Assembly: GCF_002943465.1 (NCBI RefSeq)
Contig: NZ_PTQY01000005.1
Location: forward strand, 62,001 to 126,000
Reading direction: 5' to 3'
DNA length: 64,000 bases
DNA from: Rhodoferax sp. TS-BS-61-7
GTDB taxonomy: Bacteria; Pseudomonadota; Gammaproteobacteria; Burkholderiales; Burkholderiaceae_C
Part shown: piece by piece, positions 33,330 through 42,671 of the stretch
How the letters are laid out: the number at the start of each line of letters is the position of its first letter
Numbering within the stretch: the stretch's first letter is position 1
Notes under the pieces: model-generated
What the model saw: only the letters and a program-made list of their open reading frames with translations
The model's database searches: none
What the model was told of the DNA's origin: nothing
Translations under genes and position numbers: made by a program

Positions 33330-35126
33330 ATGCCAACGTATACCCCCCCACTGCGCGACATGCAGTTTGTGATGCACGAAGTGCTCAAAGTCGTGGATGA
33401 GCTCAAGCAGATTCCCCAGCACGCCGACATCGACGCGGACACCATCAACGCGGTGCTTGAAGAGGGTGGCAAGTTCGCCTCCGAAGTGATTTTTCCGCTG
33501 AACATTTCGGGCGATGCCGAAGGCTGCACGCTGGACACCAAGACCCACGCGGTGACCACGCCCAAGGGTTTCAAGGAAGCCTACAAAACGTACATCGATG
33601 GTGGTTGGGCTGCCCTGGGTTGCGACCCCGAGTTCGGTGGCCAGGGCCTGCCCCTGGTGGTCAACGGCATGTTCTACGAAATGCTCAACAGCGCCAACCA
33701 GGCCTGGACCATGTACCCCGGCTTGACGCACGGTGCCTACCACGCGCTGCACACCTACGGCACGCCTGAGCAACAGCAGACCTACCTGCACAAAATGACC
33801 AGTGGCGAGTGGACCGGCACCATGTGCTTGACCGAACCCCATTGCGGCACCGACCTGGGCCTGATGCGCACCAAGGCCGAGCCCCAGGCCGACGGCACCT
33901 ACAAGATCACCGGCAACAAGATCTTCATCAGCGCTGGTGAACACGACATGGCCGACAACATCATCCATTTGGTGTTGGCCCGTCTGCCCGATGCGCCTCC
34001 CGGCATCAAAGGCGTGAGCCTGTTTGTGGTGCCCAAGTTCCATGTGAACAAGGACGGCTCCTTGGGTGAGCGCAACGGCATCTACTGCGGTGGTCTGGAG
34101 CACAAGATGGGCATCAAGTCCAACGCGACCGCCCAGATCGTCATGGAAGACGCCATCGGCACCATGATCGGCCAGCCCAACAAGGGCATGCAAGGCATGT
34201 TTGTGATGATGAACTCGGCCCGTCTGGGCGTGGGCAACCAGTCCCTGGGCCTGACCGAAGTGGCCTTCCAGAACGCGCTGGCTTACGCCAAGGACCGCAT
34301 CCAGATGCGCAGCCTGACCGGCACCAAGGCCAAGGACAAACCGGCTGACCCCATCATCGTGCACCCCGATGTGCGCAAGATGCTGCTGACCGCCAAAGCC
34401 TATGCCGAAGGTGGCCGCATGCTGCAGGCCTACTGCGCCATGCTGCTGGAAAAAGAACACGGCCACGCCGATGAAAAAGTGCGCAAAGACTCCGGCGAAC
34501 TGCTGGCTATGCTCACGCCCATCGCCAAGGCCTTCCTGACCGACAACGGCCACATCGCCACCAACGCCTGCATGCAAGTGTTTGGCGGCCACGGCTTCAT
34601 CAAGGAATGGGGCATGGAGCAGTTCGTGCGCGACAACCGCATCAACATGATCTACGAAGGCACCAACACCATCCAGTCGCTGGACCTGCTGGGCCGCAAG
34701 ATCCTGGGCAACAACGGCGCCACGCTGAAGAAATTTGGCAAGCTGGTGGGCGCACTGGTGGCAGAAGAGGGCGTCAATGAAAAGATGGCCGAGTTCATCA
34801 CCCCCATCGCCATCCTGGGTGAGCAGATGACCAAGTTCACCACCGAGATCGGCTTCAAGGGTTTCCAGAACCCCGACGAAGTGGGCGCTGCTGCCGTGGA
34901 CTACCTGCGCGTGGCCGGCCACCTGGTGTTTGGTTACTTCTTCGCCCGTATGGCGCAAGTCGCGCTGCGTGAAATCGCGGCCGGCAACACCGACCCCTTC
35001 TACGTGGCCAAGCTGCAAACCGCACGCTTCTATTTCTCCAAGCTGTTCCCCGAGACCGCAACGCTGATGCGCACTGCCCGCACCGGCTCCAAGGTTTTGA
35101 TGGACACCGACGCCGCGCTGGCCTGA
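33330..35126 (+). CDS. Acyl-CoA dehydrogenase, large form with extra C-terminal domain
   Basis: A 598-residue FAD enzyme catalysing the first step of beta-oxidation. It is longer than the usual 380-400 residues and has the C-terminal domain of the FadE5/DcaA-like group. Seen: GTMCLTEPHCGTDLGLMRTK (FAD binding), SARLGVGNQSLG, QVFGGHGFIKEWGMEQFVRDN, and the catalytic Glu in MIYEGTNTIQSLDLLGRKI. AAGGAG precedes the ATG. It heads the cluster with the FadB-type gene and thiolase, so probably an operon for medium/long-chain substrates. Confidence 0.92.
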   Translation: MPTYTPPLRDMQFVMHEVLKVVDELKQIPQHADIDADTINAVLEEGGKFASEVIFPLNISGDAEGCTLDTKTHAVTTPKGFKEAYKTYIDGGWAALGCDPEFGGQGLPLVVNGMFYEMLNSANQAWTMYPGLTHGAYHALHTYGTPEQQQTYLHKMTSGEWTGTMCLTEPHCGTDLGLMRTKAEPQADGTYKITGNKIFISAGEHDMADNIIHLVLARLPDAPPGIKGVSLFVVPKFHVNKDGSLGERNGIYCGGLEHKMGIKSNATAQIVMEDAIGTMIGQPNKGMQGMFVMMNSARLGVGNQSLGLTEVAFQNALAYAKDRIQMRSLTGTKAKDKPADPIIVHPDVRKMLLTAKAYAEGGRMLQAYCAMLLEKEHGHADEKVRKDSGELLAMLTPIAKAFLTDNGHIATNACMQVFGGHGFIKEWGMEQFVRDNRINMIYEGTNTIQSLDLLGRKILGNNGATLKKFGKLVGALVAEEGVNEKMAEFITPIAILGEQMTKFTTEIGFKGFQNPDEVGAAAVDYLRVAGHLVFGYFFARMAQVALREIAAGNTDPFYVAKLQTARFYFSKLFPETATLMRTARTGSKVLMDTDAALA

Positions 35127-35173
35127 GCCCCGCCGCATTCCGCAATCCCGTTATTAAAAAAGAGGAGACAACG

Positions 35174-35608
35174 ATGATTCGCAATACTTTGGTGGCAACC
35201 CTGGGTTTGAGTGCATTGACAGCCATGGCACAAATGACGCCCGTAGGTTTGTGGAAAACGATTGATGACAAGGACGGTTCGGCCAAGTCCGAGATCCGCA
35301 TTGTGGACAACGGTGGCGTGGTCTCGGGCAAGATCGAACGCGACCTGAACCCCAAGGCCAAGCCCGATGACAAGTGCGACGAGTGCAAGGACGACCGCAA
35401 AGACCAGCCCATCATCGGTCTTGAACTTATCCGCGGTTTGAAGAAAACCGAGGGCAAGGACATCTGGGAGGGCGGCACGATTGTCGAACCCTCCAGTGGC
35501 AAGGTTTACAAGATGACCATGACCCCCATCGAAGGGGGCAAGAAGATCGAGATGCGCGGCTACATCGGTTTCTTCTACCGCACCCAAACCTGGATTCGCG
35601 TCCAGTAA
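35174..35608 (+). CDS. DUF2147 secreted protein
   Basis: A 144-residue periplasmic protein with a clear signal peptide (MIRNTLVATLGLSALTAMAQ, cleavage after AMA). The mature part (GLWKTIDDKDGSAKSEIRIV, IWEGGTIVEPSSGKVYK, MRGYIGFFYRTQTWIRV) fits the DUF2147 family, a lipocalin-like beta-barrel of unknown ligand often placed inside beta-oxidation operons in Burkholderiales. A short Cys pair, DKCDECKDD, sits in one loop. GAGGAG before the ATG supports the start. Confidence 0.85.
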   Translation: MIRNTLVATLGLSALTAMAQMTPVGLWKTIDDKDGSAKSEIRIVDNGGVVSGKIERDLNPKAKPDDKCDECKDDRKDQPIIGLELIRGLKKTEGKDIWEGGTIVEPSSGKVYKMTMTPIEGGKKIEMRGYIGFFYRTQTWIRVQ

Positions 35609-35626
35609 CCTCTTTCAGGAATTTTT

Positions 35627-38026
35627 ATGTCCCGCTTCCAAGTGAAAAAAGTCGCCGTGCTCGGCGCAGGCGTGATGGGTGCGCAAATTGCGGCCCACCT
35701 CGTCAACGTCAAGGTGCCGGTGGTGCTGTTCGACCTGCCTGCCAAAGAAGGCCCCAAAAACGGCATCGTCACCAAAGCCATCGACAACCTCAAGAAGCTC
35801 AAGCCGGCCCCCCTGGGTGTGGTGGATGACGCAGCGCTGATTGGCCAGGCCAACTACGAAGAGCATCTGGAGCAACTGCGTGACTGCGACCTCATCATCG
35901 AGGCTATCGCCGAGCGCATGGACTGGAAGCTGGACCTCTACAAAAAGATAGCCCCCTTCATTGGCGCCAACACCATCGTGGCATCCAACACCTCGGGCCT
36001 GTCGATCGCCAAGCTGAGTGAAGCCCTGCCCGAGGAAGTCAAGCCGCGCTTCTGCGGCATCCACTTCTTCAACCCACCCCGCTACATGGCGCTGGTGGAG
36101 CTGATCAACACCCCCACCACCCAAGCCTCCTACCTGGACGCGCTGGAAGGTTTTGTCACCAGCAACCTGGGCAAGGGCGTGGTGCGTGCCAAAGACTCCC
36201 CCAACTTCATCGCCAACCGCGTCGGCATTGCCGGAATGTTGGCCACCATGAAAGAAGTGGAAAACTTTGGTCTGACCTACGACGTGGTGGACGACCTGAC
36301 CGGCAAGAAGCTGGGCCGTGCGTCCAGCGGCACCTTCCGCACCGCGGACGTAGTGGGCTTGGACACCATGGCCCACGTGATCAAGACGCTGCAGGACACG
36401 CTCAGCATCGAGACTGATCCCTTTTACGAAAGTTTTGCCACCCCCACGGTGCTCAAGACCCTGCTGGAGATGGGTAATCTGGGCCAGAAGACCAAGGCCG
36501 GTTTCTTCAAGAAGGTCGGCCGCGACGTGCTGCGCTTTGATGGCGAGAGCAAGGAATACGTGGCCGGCGGTGAGAAGGCCGACGAGGTGTATGGCCGTAT
36601 GCTCAAGAAGCCTGCCGCCGAGCGCCTGAAACTGCTGCGCAATGCCGAAGGCAAACAAGGCCAGTTCCTCTGGGCCATTCTGCGCAACAGCTTCCACTAC
36701 GCTGCCATCCACCTGGCCGCCATTGCTGACAACGCCCGCGATGTGGATTTCTGCATGCGCTGGGGCTTCGGCATGAAGCAAGGCCCCTTCGAGCTCTGGC
36801 AAGAAGCCGGTTGGCTCGAAGTGGCCAAGATGATCCAGGAAGACATCGATGCTGGCAAAGCCCTGTGCAAGGCACCGCTGCCCGACTGGGTGTTCAAAGG
36901 CCCCGTGGCCGACGCCGGTGGTGTGCACACGTCTGCCGGTTCGTGGAACCCCACCACCGGCACCTTTGCGCCGGTGCGCCAGCTGCCCGTGTACGAGCGC
37001 CAACACTTCCCCGAGAGCGTGTTGGGTGCCAACGCGCCCAAGGCCGAAACTGCCGGCAAGACCGTGTTCGAAGACGAGTCCATCCGCCTGTGGACGCTGG
37101 ATGAAGAAGTGCTGATCGCCAGCATCAAGACCAAGATGCACGCCATCGGTGGTGGTGTCATCGAAGGCTTGCTGCAAGCGCAAGAGTTGGCCGAGAAGGA
37201 ATACCAAGGCTTGGTGGTCTGGTCGCCCGACGAGATGTTCTCCGCCGGTGCCGACCTGCAAGGCATGATGCCCGCCTTCATCATGGGCGGTGCCAAAGCG
37301 ATTGAAGGCGCCGAGGCCGAGCTGCAAAACGCCATGCTCAAGCTGCGTTACTCCAACGTGCCCGTGGTCTCCGCCATCCGTGGCCTGGCGCTGGGCGGTG
37401 GTTGCGAGCTGGCCGTGTATTCCAGCAAACGCGTGGCCGCGATGGAAAGTTACATCGGTCTGGTCGAAGTGGGTGTGGGACTGGTGCCTGGCGCCGGCGG
37501 CCTGACCTACATCGCCCGCCGTGCGGCCGAAAACATGGCCCTGTCCACGTCCAAAGACGTGTTGCCCTTCCTGACCGAAGGTTTCACCGCCGCGGCCATG
37601 GCCAAGGTCGGCACCAGCGCACTGGAAAGCCGCAAGCTGGGTTACCTGCTGGACAGTGACATCGTGGTGCCGCACAAGGACGAGCTGTTGTTTGTGGCGA
37701 TCAACGAGGCCAAGGCCATGTACGCCTCTGGCTACCGTGCGCCACACAAGCGCAGCTTCCCGGTGGCCGGCCGCAGTGGTATTGCCACCATCCGGGCGCA
37801 ACTGGTCAACATGCGCGACGGTGGTTTCATCAGCGCGCACGATTTCCACATCGGCCTGCTGATCGCCGAGGTGGTCTGCGGTGGCCAGGTGGATGCGGGC
37901 ACTCTGGTGACCGAGGAATACCTGATGGCCATGGAACGCAAGGCCTTTTGCGGTCTGCTGACCCACCCCAAGACGCAAGAGCGCATCATGGGCATGATGT
38001 CCACCGGCAAACCGGTGCGTAACTGA
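35627..38026 (+). CDS. 3-Hydroxyacyl-CoA dehydrogenase/enoyl-CoA hydratase, bifunctional
   Basis: A 799-residue FadN/FadB-like enzyme for the middle steps of beta-oxidation. The dehydrogenase part is N-terminal: VAVLGAGVMGAQIAAHL (NAD motif, about 6-22), RFCGIHFFNPPRYM with the catalytic His, and the C-terminal HCDH segment near DFCMRWGFGMKQGPFE. The hydratase part lies in the last third: SAGADLQGMMPAF (oxyanion hole) and ALGGGCELAVYS. The domain order is reversed from E. coli FadB, as in the FadN type. It is followed by DUF4442 and thiolase. Confidence 0.92.
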   Translation: MSRFQVKKVAVLGAGVMGAQIAAHLVNVKVPVVLFDLPAKEGPKNGIVTKAIDNLKKLKPAPLGVVDDAALIGQANYEEHLEQLRDCDLIIEAIAERMDWKLDLYKKIAPFIGANTIVASNTSGLSIAKLSEALPEEVKPRFCGIHFFNPPRYMALVELINTPTTQASYLDALEGFVTSNLGKGVVRAKDSPNFIANRVGIAGMLATMKEVENFGLTYDVVDDLTGKKLGRASSGTFRTADVVGLDTMAHVIKTLQDTLSIETDPFYESFATPTVLKTLLEMGNLGQKTKAGFFKKVGRDVLRFDGESKEYVAGGEKADEVYGRMLKKPAAERLKLLRNAEGKQGQFLWAILRNSFHYAAIHLAAIADNARDVDFCMRWGFGMKQGPFELWQEAGWLEVAKMIQEDIDAGKALCKAPLPDWVFKGPVADAGGVHTSAGSWNPTTGTFAPVRQLPVYERQHFPESVLGANAPKAETAGKTVFEDESIRLWTLDEEVLIASIKTKMHAIGGGVIEGLLQAQELAEKEYQGLVVWSPDEMFSAGADLQGMMPAFIMGGAKAIEGAEAELQNAMLKLRYSNVPVVSAIRGLALGGGCELAVYSSKRVAAMESYIGLVEVGVGLVPGAGGLTYIARRAAENMALSTSKDVLPFLTEGFTAAAMAKVGTSALESRKLGYLLDSDIVVPHKDELLFVAINEAKAMYASGYRAPHKRSFPVAGRSGIATIRAQLVNMRDGGFISAHDFHIGLLIAEVVCGGQVDAGTLVTEEYLMAMERKAFCGLLTHPKTQERIMGMMSTGKPVRN

Positions 38027-38027
38027 G

Positions 38028-38552
38028 ATGGCCCAGCCCAACCGCCTTGCCCGTTCGGTCGCCAAGCTGGACCGCGTGCCTGCCGCACTGCGCCCCTGGC
38101 TGCGCAACAAGGTCATGGGCCGCGCCGTGCCTTTCACGGGCACGGCCGGTCTGGACTTTGCGCACATGGCGCCCGAGCGGGTGGAGATTGCCGTGGCCAA
38201 TGTGCGCCGCGTGCAAAACCACATCCAAGGCGTGCACGCCGCGGCCATGGCGCTGCTGGCCGAAACGGCCACCGGCATGGTGGTGGGCATGAATGTGCGC
38301 GACGACTGCTTGCCGTTGGCCAAGACCATGCACATTGACTTCAAACGCCGTGCCCAGGGCGCCCTGCGCGCCGTGGCCACGCTGTCCGACGCGCAACGCC
38401 TGTTGATGCAGCAAAGCGACAAGGGTGAGGTCAGCGTGCCGGTGTTGGTCAGTGACGAGTCGGGCGAACAGCCCATCCAGTGTGAATTTATCTGGGCGTG
38501 GACCCCCACCCCCAAGCCGAAAAACATGGCGGGACAGACCGCCACGGCGTAG
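38028..38552 (+). CDS. DUF4442 hotdog-fold protein (thioesterase-like)
   Basis: A 174-residue protein of the DUF4442 family. VEIAVANVRRVQNHIQGVHA and AAAMALLAETATGMVV resemble the hotdog-fold helix and strand of thioesterases such as PaaI, with LPLAKTMHIDFKRRAQG next. Placed 1 nt after the bifunctional enzyme and before the thiolase, it likely hydrolyses acyl-CoA intermediates or clears unwanted ones. Activity is unproven for the family. No signal peptide or membrane segment. Confidence 0.75.
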   Translation: MAQPNRLARSVAKLDRVPAALRPWLRNKVMGRAVPFTGTAGLDFAHMAPERVEIAVANVRRVQNHIQGVHAAAMALLAETATGMVVGMNVRDDCLPLAKTMHIDFKRRAQGALRAVATLSDAQRLLMQQSDKGEVSVPVLVSDESGEQPIQCEFIWAWTPTPKPKNMAGQTATA

Positions 38553-38587
38553 TCGCAAGCGCTGTCCCCAATTGATTAGGAGTTTTT

Positions 38588-39781
38588 ATGAAACAAGTCC
38601 AAGACGCTTACATTGTTGCCGCCACGCGCACCCCCATCGGGCGCTCCGGCCGCGGTTTTTTCCGCAACACCCGTCCTGACGAGCTGCTGGTGGCCGCCTT
38701 GCGCAGCGCCATGCTGCAGGTTCCCACGCTGGACCCCAAGGCGATTGAAGACGCCATCATTGGCTGCTCCTTCCCCGAAGGCGAGCAGGGCATGAACATG
38801 GCCCGCGTGGCCGTGGGCCTGGCCTTTGACCACCCGGTGGGCGGCATCACCGTCAACCGCTTCTGCGCCTCAGGCATCTCCGCCATCCAGATGGCCGCCG
38901 ACCGCATCCGTGTGGGCGAGGCCGATGTGTTGATCGCCGGCGGTGCCGAGTCCATGAGCATGGTGCCCATGGGCGGTGGCAAGCCCTCCTTCAACCCCGA
39001 AGTGTTTGCGCGTGACGAAAACGTCGGCATTGCCTACGGCATGGGCCTGACCGCCGAGAAGGTGGCCCAGCAGTGGAAGGTGAGCCGCGAGATGCAGGAC
39101 GCCTTTGCGCTGGAATCCCACCTGCGTGCCATCAAGGCCCAGCAGGCCGGTGAGTTTGCCAACGAAATCACGCCCATCGACGTGATCGAACGCACGCCGA
39201 ACCTGGTGACCGGTGAAGTGTCGACCCGCACCCGCACCGTGAGCCTGGACGAAGGCCCCCGCCCCGACACCTCGCTCGAAGGCCTGGCCAAGCTCAAGCC
39301 CGTGTTCGCGGCCCGTGGCAGTGTCACCGCCGGCAACAGCTCGCAAACCAGCGATGGCGCCGGTGCGCTGATTCTGGCGAGCGAAAAGGCGGTCAAGCAG
39401 TTTGGCCTGACACCCCTGGCTCGCTTTGTGAGCTTTGCCGCACGCGGCGTGCCTCCCGAAATCATGGGCATCGGCCCCATCGAGGCGATTCCCGCTGCCC
39501 TGCGTTATGCCGGTCTGCAGCACTCAGATATCGACTGGTTTGAGCTGAATGAAGCCTTTGCCGCCCAGTCGCTGGCAGTCATCAACACCCTGGGCCTGGA
39601 CCCCTCCAAGGTCAACCCCATGGGCGGCGCCATTGCGCTGGGCCACCCACTGGGCGCCACCGGTGCCATCCGTGCGGCGACCGTCATCCACGCGCTGCGC
39701 CGCAACAACCTGAAGTACGGCATGGTGACCATGTGCGTAGGTACCGGGCAAGGGGCTGCCGGCATTTTTGAGCGCGTGTAA
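38588..39781 (+). CDS. fadA: Acetyl-CoA acyltransferase (thiolase)
   Basis: A 397-residue thiolase completing the beta-oxidation cycle. Cys93 in NRFCASGISAIQ is the nucleophile; GGAESMSMVPMG, GHPLGATGAIRAATV with the catalytic His and the second Cys (383) in CVGTGQGAAGIFERV are all present. A ribosome site AGGAG lies seven bases upstream of ATG. It ends the cluster and is followed by a Rho-independent terminator at 39795. Degradative thiolase I rather than a biosynthetic one is inferred from the neighbours. Confidence 0.9.
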   Translation: MKQVQDAYIVAATRTPIGRSGRGFFRNTRPDELLVAALRSAMLQVPTLDPKAIEDAIIGCSFPEGEQGMNMARVAVGLAFDHPVGGITVNRFCASGISAIQMAADRIRVGEADVLIAGGAESMSMVPMGGGKPSFNPEVFARDENVGIAYGMGLTAEKVAQQWKVSREMQDAFALESHLRAIKAQQAGEFANEITPIDVIERTPNLVTGEVSTRTRTVSLDEGPRPDTSLEGLAKLKPVFAARGSVTAGNSSQTSDGAGALILASEKAVKQFGLTPLARFVSFAARGVPPEIMGIGPIEAIPAALRYAGLQHSDIDWFELNEAFAAQSLAVINTLGLDPSKVNPMGGAIALGHPLGATGAIRAATVIHALRRNNLKYGMVTMCVGTGQGAAGIFERV

Positions 39782-39794
39782 ATAGCGCCAGACC

Positions 39795-39818
39795 AAGGCC
39801 ACCTTCGGGTGGCCTTTT
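39795..39818 (+). terminator. Rho-independent terminator after the thiolase gene
   Basis: Stem AAGGCCACC / GGTGGCCTT with loop TTCG, followed by TTT. It begins 13 nt after the thiolase stop and fits the end of the beta-oxidation transcription unit. Confidence 0.85.
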
Positions 39819-39859
39819 GCATGGGGCGGTATGCTCCGCGGCACCTGGAGATGAGTTGA

Positions 39860-40666
39860 ATGAGTACACACGTTTTTGATGAAGCCATTGCCCTGCAGCC
39901 GCAGCCCGATGGCAGCTGGCTGGGCCAGACCAGCGCGGCCTACGCCAATATGGTGGGGCCTTTCGGCGGTATCACCACGGCGCAGGTGCTTAACGCCGTA
40001 TTGCAGCACCCGGACCGCCTGGGCGAACCGGTCTCGCTCACGGTTAACTTCTGTGCCGCCGTGGCCGATGGCGCCTTCACGCTGCAGGCCCGGCCCGCGC
40101 GCACCAACCGCTCCACCCAGCACTGGGCCATCGAAATGCTGCAGGATGGGCAAACCGTGGTCACCGCCACGGCCGTGACCGCCGTGCGCCGCGAGACCTG
40201 GGGCGTGGACGAAGAACCCATGCCCCTGTGCCCGCCACCCCAAGACGTGCCCCTGCCCAGCGCCACTGCGCCCATGGCCTTTGTGCAGCGTTACGAGCAA
40301 CGCGCCATCACGGGCAATATTCCCTCCGTGTGGGATGGTTCGGGCCACAGCAGCCTCTCGCAGGTCTGGGTGCGCGACAACCCGCCGCGCCCGCTGGACT
40401 TCGCTTCGCTGGCCTCCATCTCGGACATCTTTTTTCCGCGTGTGTTCATCCGCCGCGCCACCCATGTGCCGGTGGGCACCGTGTCGCTCACGGTGTACTT
40501 CCACGCCAGCGCTGCGCAACTGGCGGCTACCGGCACCGGCTACCTGCTGGGCCAGGCGCAGGCACAGGCCTTTCGCAACGGCTTCTTTGACCAGAGCAGC
40601 CAGCTCTGGAACGAAGCCGGTGTGCTGCTGGTGACCACCCACCAGATCGTCTATTACAAACAGTGA
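39860..40666 (+). CDS. Acyl-CoA thioesterase-like protein (double hotdog)
   Basis: A 268-residue TesB-like protein. The N-terminal half has YANMVGPFGGITTAQVLNAV and PVSLTVNFCAAVADGAF, the C-terminal half DFASLASISDIFFPRVFIRR and TVSLTVYFHASAAQLAATGT, as in the double-hotdog acyl-CoA thioesterases related to 4HBT. It starts after the terminator, 38 nt before the enoyl-CoA hydratase gene. Hydrolysis of acyl-CoA is inferred from the fold. Confidence 0.8.
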   Translation: MSTHVFDEAIALQPQPDGSWLGQTSAAYANMVGPFGGITTAQVLNAVLQHPDRLGEPVSLTVNFCAAVADGAFTLQARPARTNRSTQHWAIEMLQDGQTVVTATAVTAVRRETWGVDEEPMPLCPPPQDVPLPSATAPMAFVQRYEQRAITGNIPSVWDGSGHSSLSQVWVRDNPPRPLDFASLASISDIFFPRVFIRRATHVPVGTVSLTVYFHASAAQLAATGTGYLLGQAQAQAFRNGFFDQSSQLWNEAGVLLVTTHQIVYYKQ

Positions 40667-40703
40667 TCCAATCGGAGCACTCCTTTTTCTTGAGAGACAG
40701 ACC

Positions 40704-41468
40704 ATGCCAGACATCCTGATCCACGCCGACGCCGGCGTGACCACCATCACCCTGAACCGGGTGGAAAAGAAAAACTCCTTCACCCAGGCCATGTACGCCA
40801 CCTGCGCCGATGCGCTGGAAGCCGCCGCGGCCGATGCGACCGTGCGCGTGGTGGTGTTCCAGGGCGATGCCACCGTGTTCAGCGCGGGCAATGACATTGG
40901 CGACTTTTTGAGCAACGCGCCCAATACGCAGGACGCGCCGGTGTTCCGCTTTTTGCGCGCCATTGCGTCCTTCCCCAAGCCCATCGTGGCGGCCGTGTGT
41001 GGCCCGGCCGTGGGCATTGGCACCACCATGTTGTTCCACTGCGACCTGGTCTATGCGGGCGACAACGCCGCGTTTTCCATGCCGTTTGTGAACCTGGGCC
41101 TGTGCCCTGAGGCGGCGTCCAGCCTGCTGGTGCCGCAGATGCTGGGTTACCACCGCGCGGCCGAGGCGCTGCTGCTGGGCGAACCCTTCATGGCCGAGGC
41201 CGCGCTCGAAGTGGGCCTGGCCAACCGCGTGGTGCCACCGCTGGAAGCCAATGGCATTGCCCAGCTGCAAGCGCACAAGCTGGCCGCCAAGCCACTGGCC
41301 TCGCTGATCGAAACCAAACGCCTGCTCAAGAAGGGGCAGATGGAGCAGGTGCTGGCGCGTATTGACGAAGAAGCGGTGAGTTTTGGCACCATGCTGGGCC
41401 AACCCGCTGCCAAGGAAGCGTTTACCGCCTTCATGGAGAAACGCAAGCCAGACTTCAGCAAGGTCTGA
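40704..41468 (+). CDS. Enoyl-CoA hydratase/isomerase-family protein
   Basis: A 254-residue crotonase-fold enzyme. VVFQGDATVFSAGNDIGDFL gives the first oxyanion segment (SAGNDI) and VAAVCGPAVGIGTTMLFHCD the second. VNLGLCPEAASSLLVPQM holds the acidic position used in catalysis by many relatives. Hydration of enoyl-CoA or an isomerisation is likely; the exact chain length cannot be told. GAGAGACAGACC precedes the ATG, a moderate ribosome site. Confidence 0.88.
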   Translation: MPDILIHADAGVTTITLNRVEKKNSFTQAMYATCADALEAAAADATVRVVVFQGDATVFSAGNDIGDFLSNAPNTQDAPVFRFLRAIASFPKPIVAAVCGPAVGIGTTMLFHCDLVYAGDNAAFSMPFVNLGLCPEAASSLLVPQMLGYHRAAEALLLGEPFMAEAALEVGLANRVVPPLEANGIAQLQAHKLAAKPLASLIETKRLLKKGQMEQVLARIDEEAVSFGTMLGQPAAKEAFTAFMEKRKPDFSKV

Positions 41469-41489
41469 GTGGCCTGAAGCGCGGAATTT

Positions 41490-41550
41490 ATGTCAAAAAG
41501 GCCTCTAGCCCCCGTAGGTATTGTGCAAGCAGCTATTATTTTTGTAGCGC
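41490..41550 (+). repeat. Dispersed repeat, copy 3, forming the 5' end of the MBL-fold gene
   Basis: Begins ATGTCAAAAAGGCCTCTAG and continues with the GCAAGCAGCTATTA core. Its first ATG is the predicted start codon of the MBL gene, and it encodes the hydrophobic leader. The same frame is open as in the kinase copy (PLAPV....QAAI). Confidence 0.75.
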
Positions 41551-42644
41551 TATGCACGGCCACGCTGGTCGCCGCCAACCCCTACTACGACCCCAGCAAG
41601 CCGCACCACGCGCCAGACGGCTTTCGCAACAATTACGTGGGCGCGGTCAACAAACCGCTCACCGAGTTGCTGCGCTGGCAGTGGGAGTCTTGGCGCGAAG
41701 GGCTGCCCAAACCTGCCCAGACTCCCACGCCGCAGGTCGCCCCCGATCTGCCGCACATCCAGGGCTACCAGCGCACGGCGCCCGACAGCACGGCGGGCCA
41801 GTCCGCGTCGCCACCGGCCATCACCTGGGTGGGGCACGCCAGCCTGCTGGTGCAGGCCGGGGGCCTGAATGTGCTGACCGACCCCATCTTCAGCGAACGC
41901 GCCTCGCCGGTGCAGCTGTTTGGTCCCAAACGGGTGGTGGCGCCTGGTGTGGCGCTGGACGCGTTGCCACCCATCGACGTGGTGCTGATTTCCCACAACC
42001 ATTACGACCACCTGGACCGTGCCAGCGTGTTCGCCTTGCACCAGCAGGCCCTGGCAGCTGGTCACAGCACCTTGTTTCTGGTGCCACTGGGGCAAAAGCC
42101 CTGGTTCACGGCCATTGGTATCGACAATGTGGTGGAGCTGGACTGGTGGCAGCAACACACGGTGCGCGGCGTGGACTTTGTGCTCACGCCGGTGCAGCAC
42201 TGGTCGGCCCGCGGGGTGGCAGACCGTAGCACCACCTTGTGGGGCGGCTGGGCCGTGCTTGCGCGTGATCTGCACTGGTACTTTGGCGGCGATGCGGGCT
42301 ACAGCAAAGACTTTCTGGACACCCGCCTGCGCCTGGCCACACGCCAGACCGAGGCCCTGGGTGGCGGCTTTGACATTGCGTTGTTGCCCATCGGGGCCTA
42401 CGCGCCGCGCTGGTTCATGCGTGAGCAGCACATGAACCCCGAGGAGGCCGTGCAGGCCCACCTGGACCTGGGCGCCAAACACAGCGTGGGCATGCACTGG
42501 GGCACCTTCCCGCTGACCGATGAACCGCTGGACCAACCGCCGCAAGACCTGACCGATGCCAAGCGGGCCCGGCAACTGCCCGATGCGCAGTTTTTTGTCA
42601 TGCCCATCGGCGCGACCCGTACCCTGCAGGCCCGCCCCCAATAG
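41490..42644 (+). CDS. MBL-fold metallo-hydrolase (NAPE-PLD/UlaG-like) with repeat-derived leader
   Basis: A 384-residue metallo-beta-lactamase-fold hydrolase. The metal motif is VLISHNHYDHLDR (HxHxDH) near residue 170; later histidines are in VLTPVQHWSARG, GGDAGYSK and HWGTFPL. The mature start NPYYDPSKPHHAPDGFRNNY is typical of the NAPE-PLD-like bacterial group. The first about 30 residues (APVGIVQAAIIFVALCTATL then VAANP) resemble a signal peptide and come from the dispersed repeat. If the real start is later, export would be lost. Substrate unknown; a phospholipid-like or lactone target is inferred from relatives. Confidence 0.85.
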   Translation: MSKRPLAPVGIVQAAIIFVALCTATLVAANPYYDPSKPHHAPDGFRNNYVGAVNKPLTELLRWQWESWREGLPKPAQTPTPQVAPDLPHIQGYQRTAPDSTAGQSASPPAITWVGHASLLVQAGGLNVLTDPIFSERASPVQLFGPKRVVAPGVALDALPPIDVVLISHNHYDHLDRASVFALHQQALAAGHSTLFLVPLGQKPWFTAIGIDNVVELDWWQQHTVRGVDFVLTPVQHWSARGVADRSTTLWGGWAVLARDLHWYFGGDAGYSKDFLDTRLRLATRQTEALGGGFDIALLPIGAYAPRWFMREQHMNPEEAVQAHLDLGAKHSVGMHWGTFPLTDEPLDQPPQDLTDAKRARQLPDAQFFVMPIGATRTLQARPQ

Positions 42645-42671
42645 CCGTTAGTGACACCTCTTTATTTTTAC

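Noticed and set aside
33306..35138. Minus-strand open frame of about 610 codons opposite the acyl-CoA dehydrogenase gene
   Set aside because: Same mirror effect; composition is unlike a real protein and the plus strand is conserved.
35615..38545. Very long minus-strand open frame (about 976 codons) opposite the FadB-type gene
   Set aside because: It is a mirror of the codon bias of a GC-rich gene; its translation is His/Gly/Gln/Val-rich with no recognisable family, and the plus strand has a clear enzyme.
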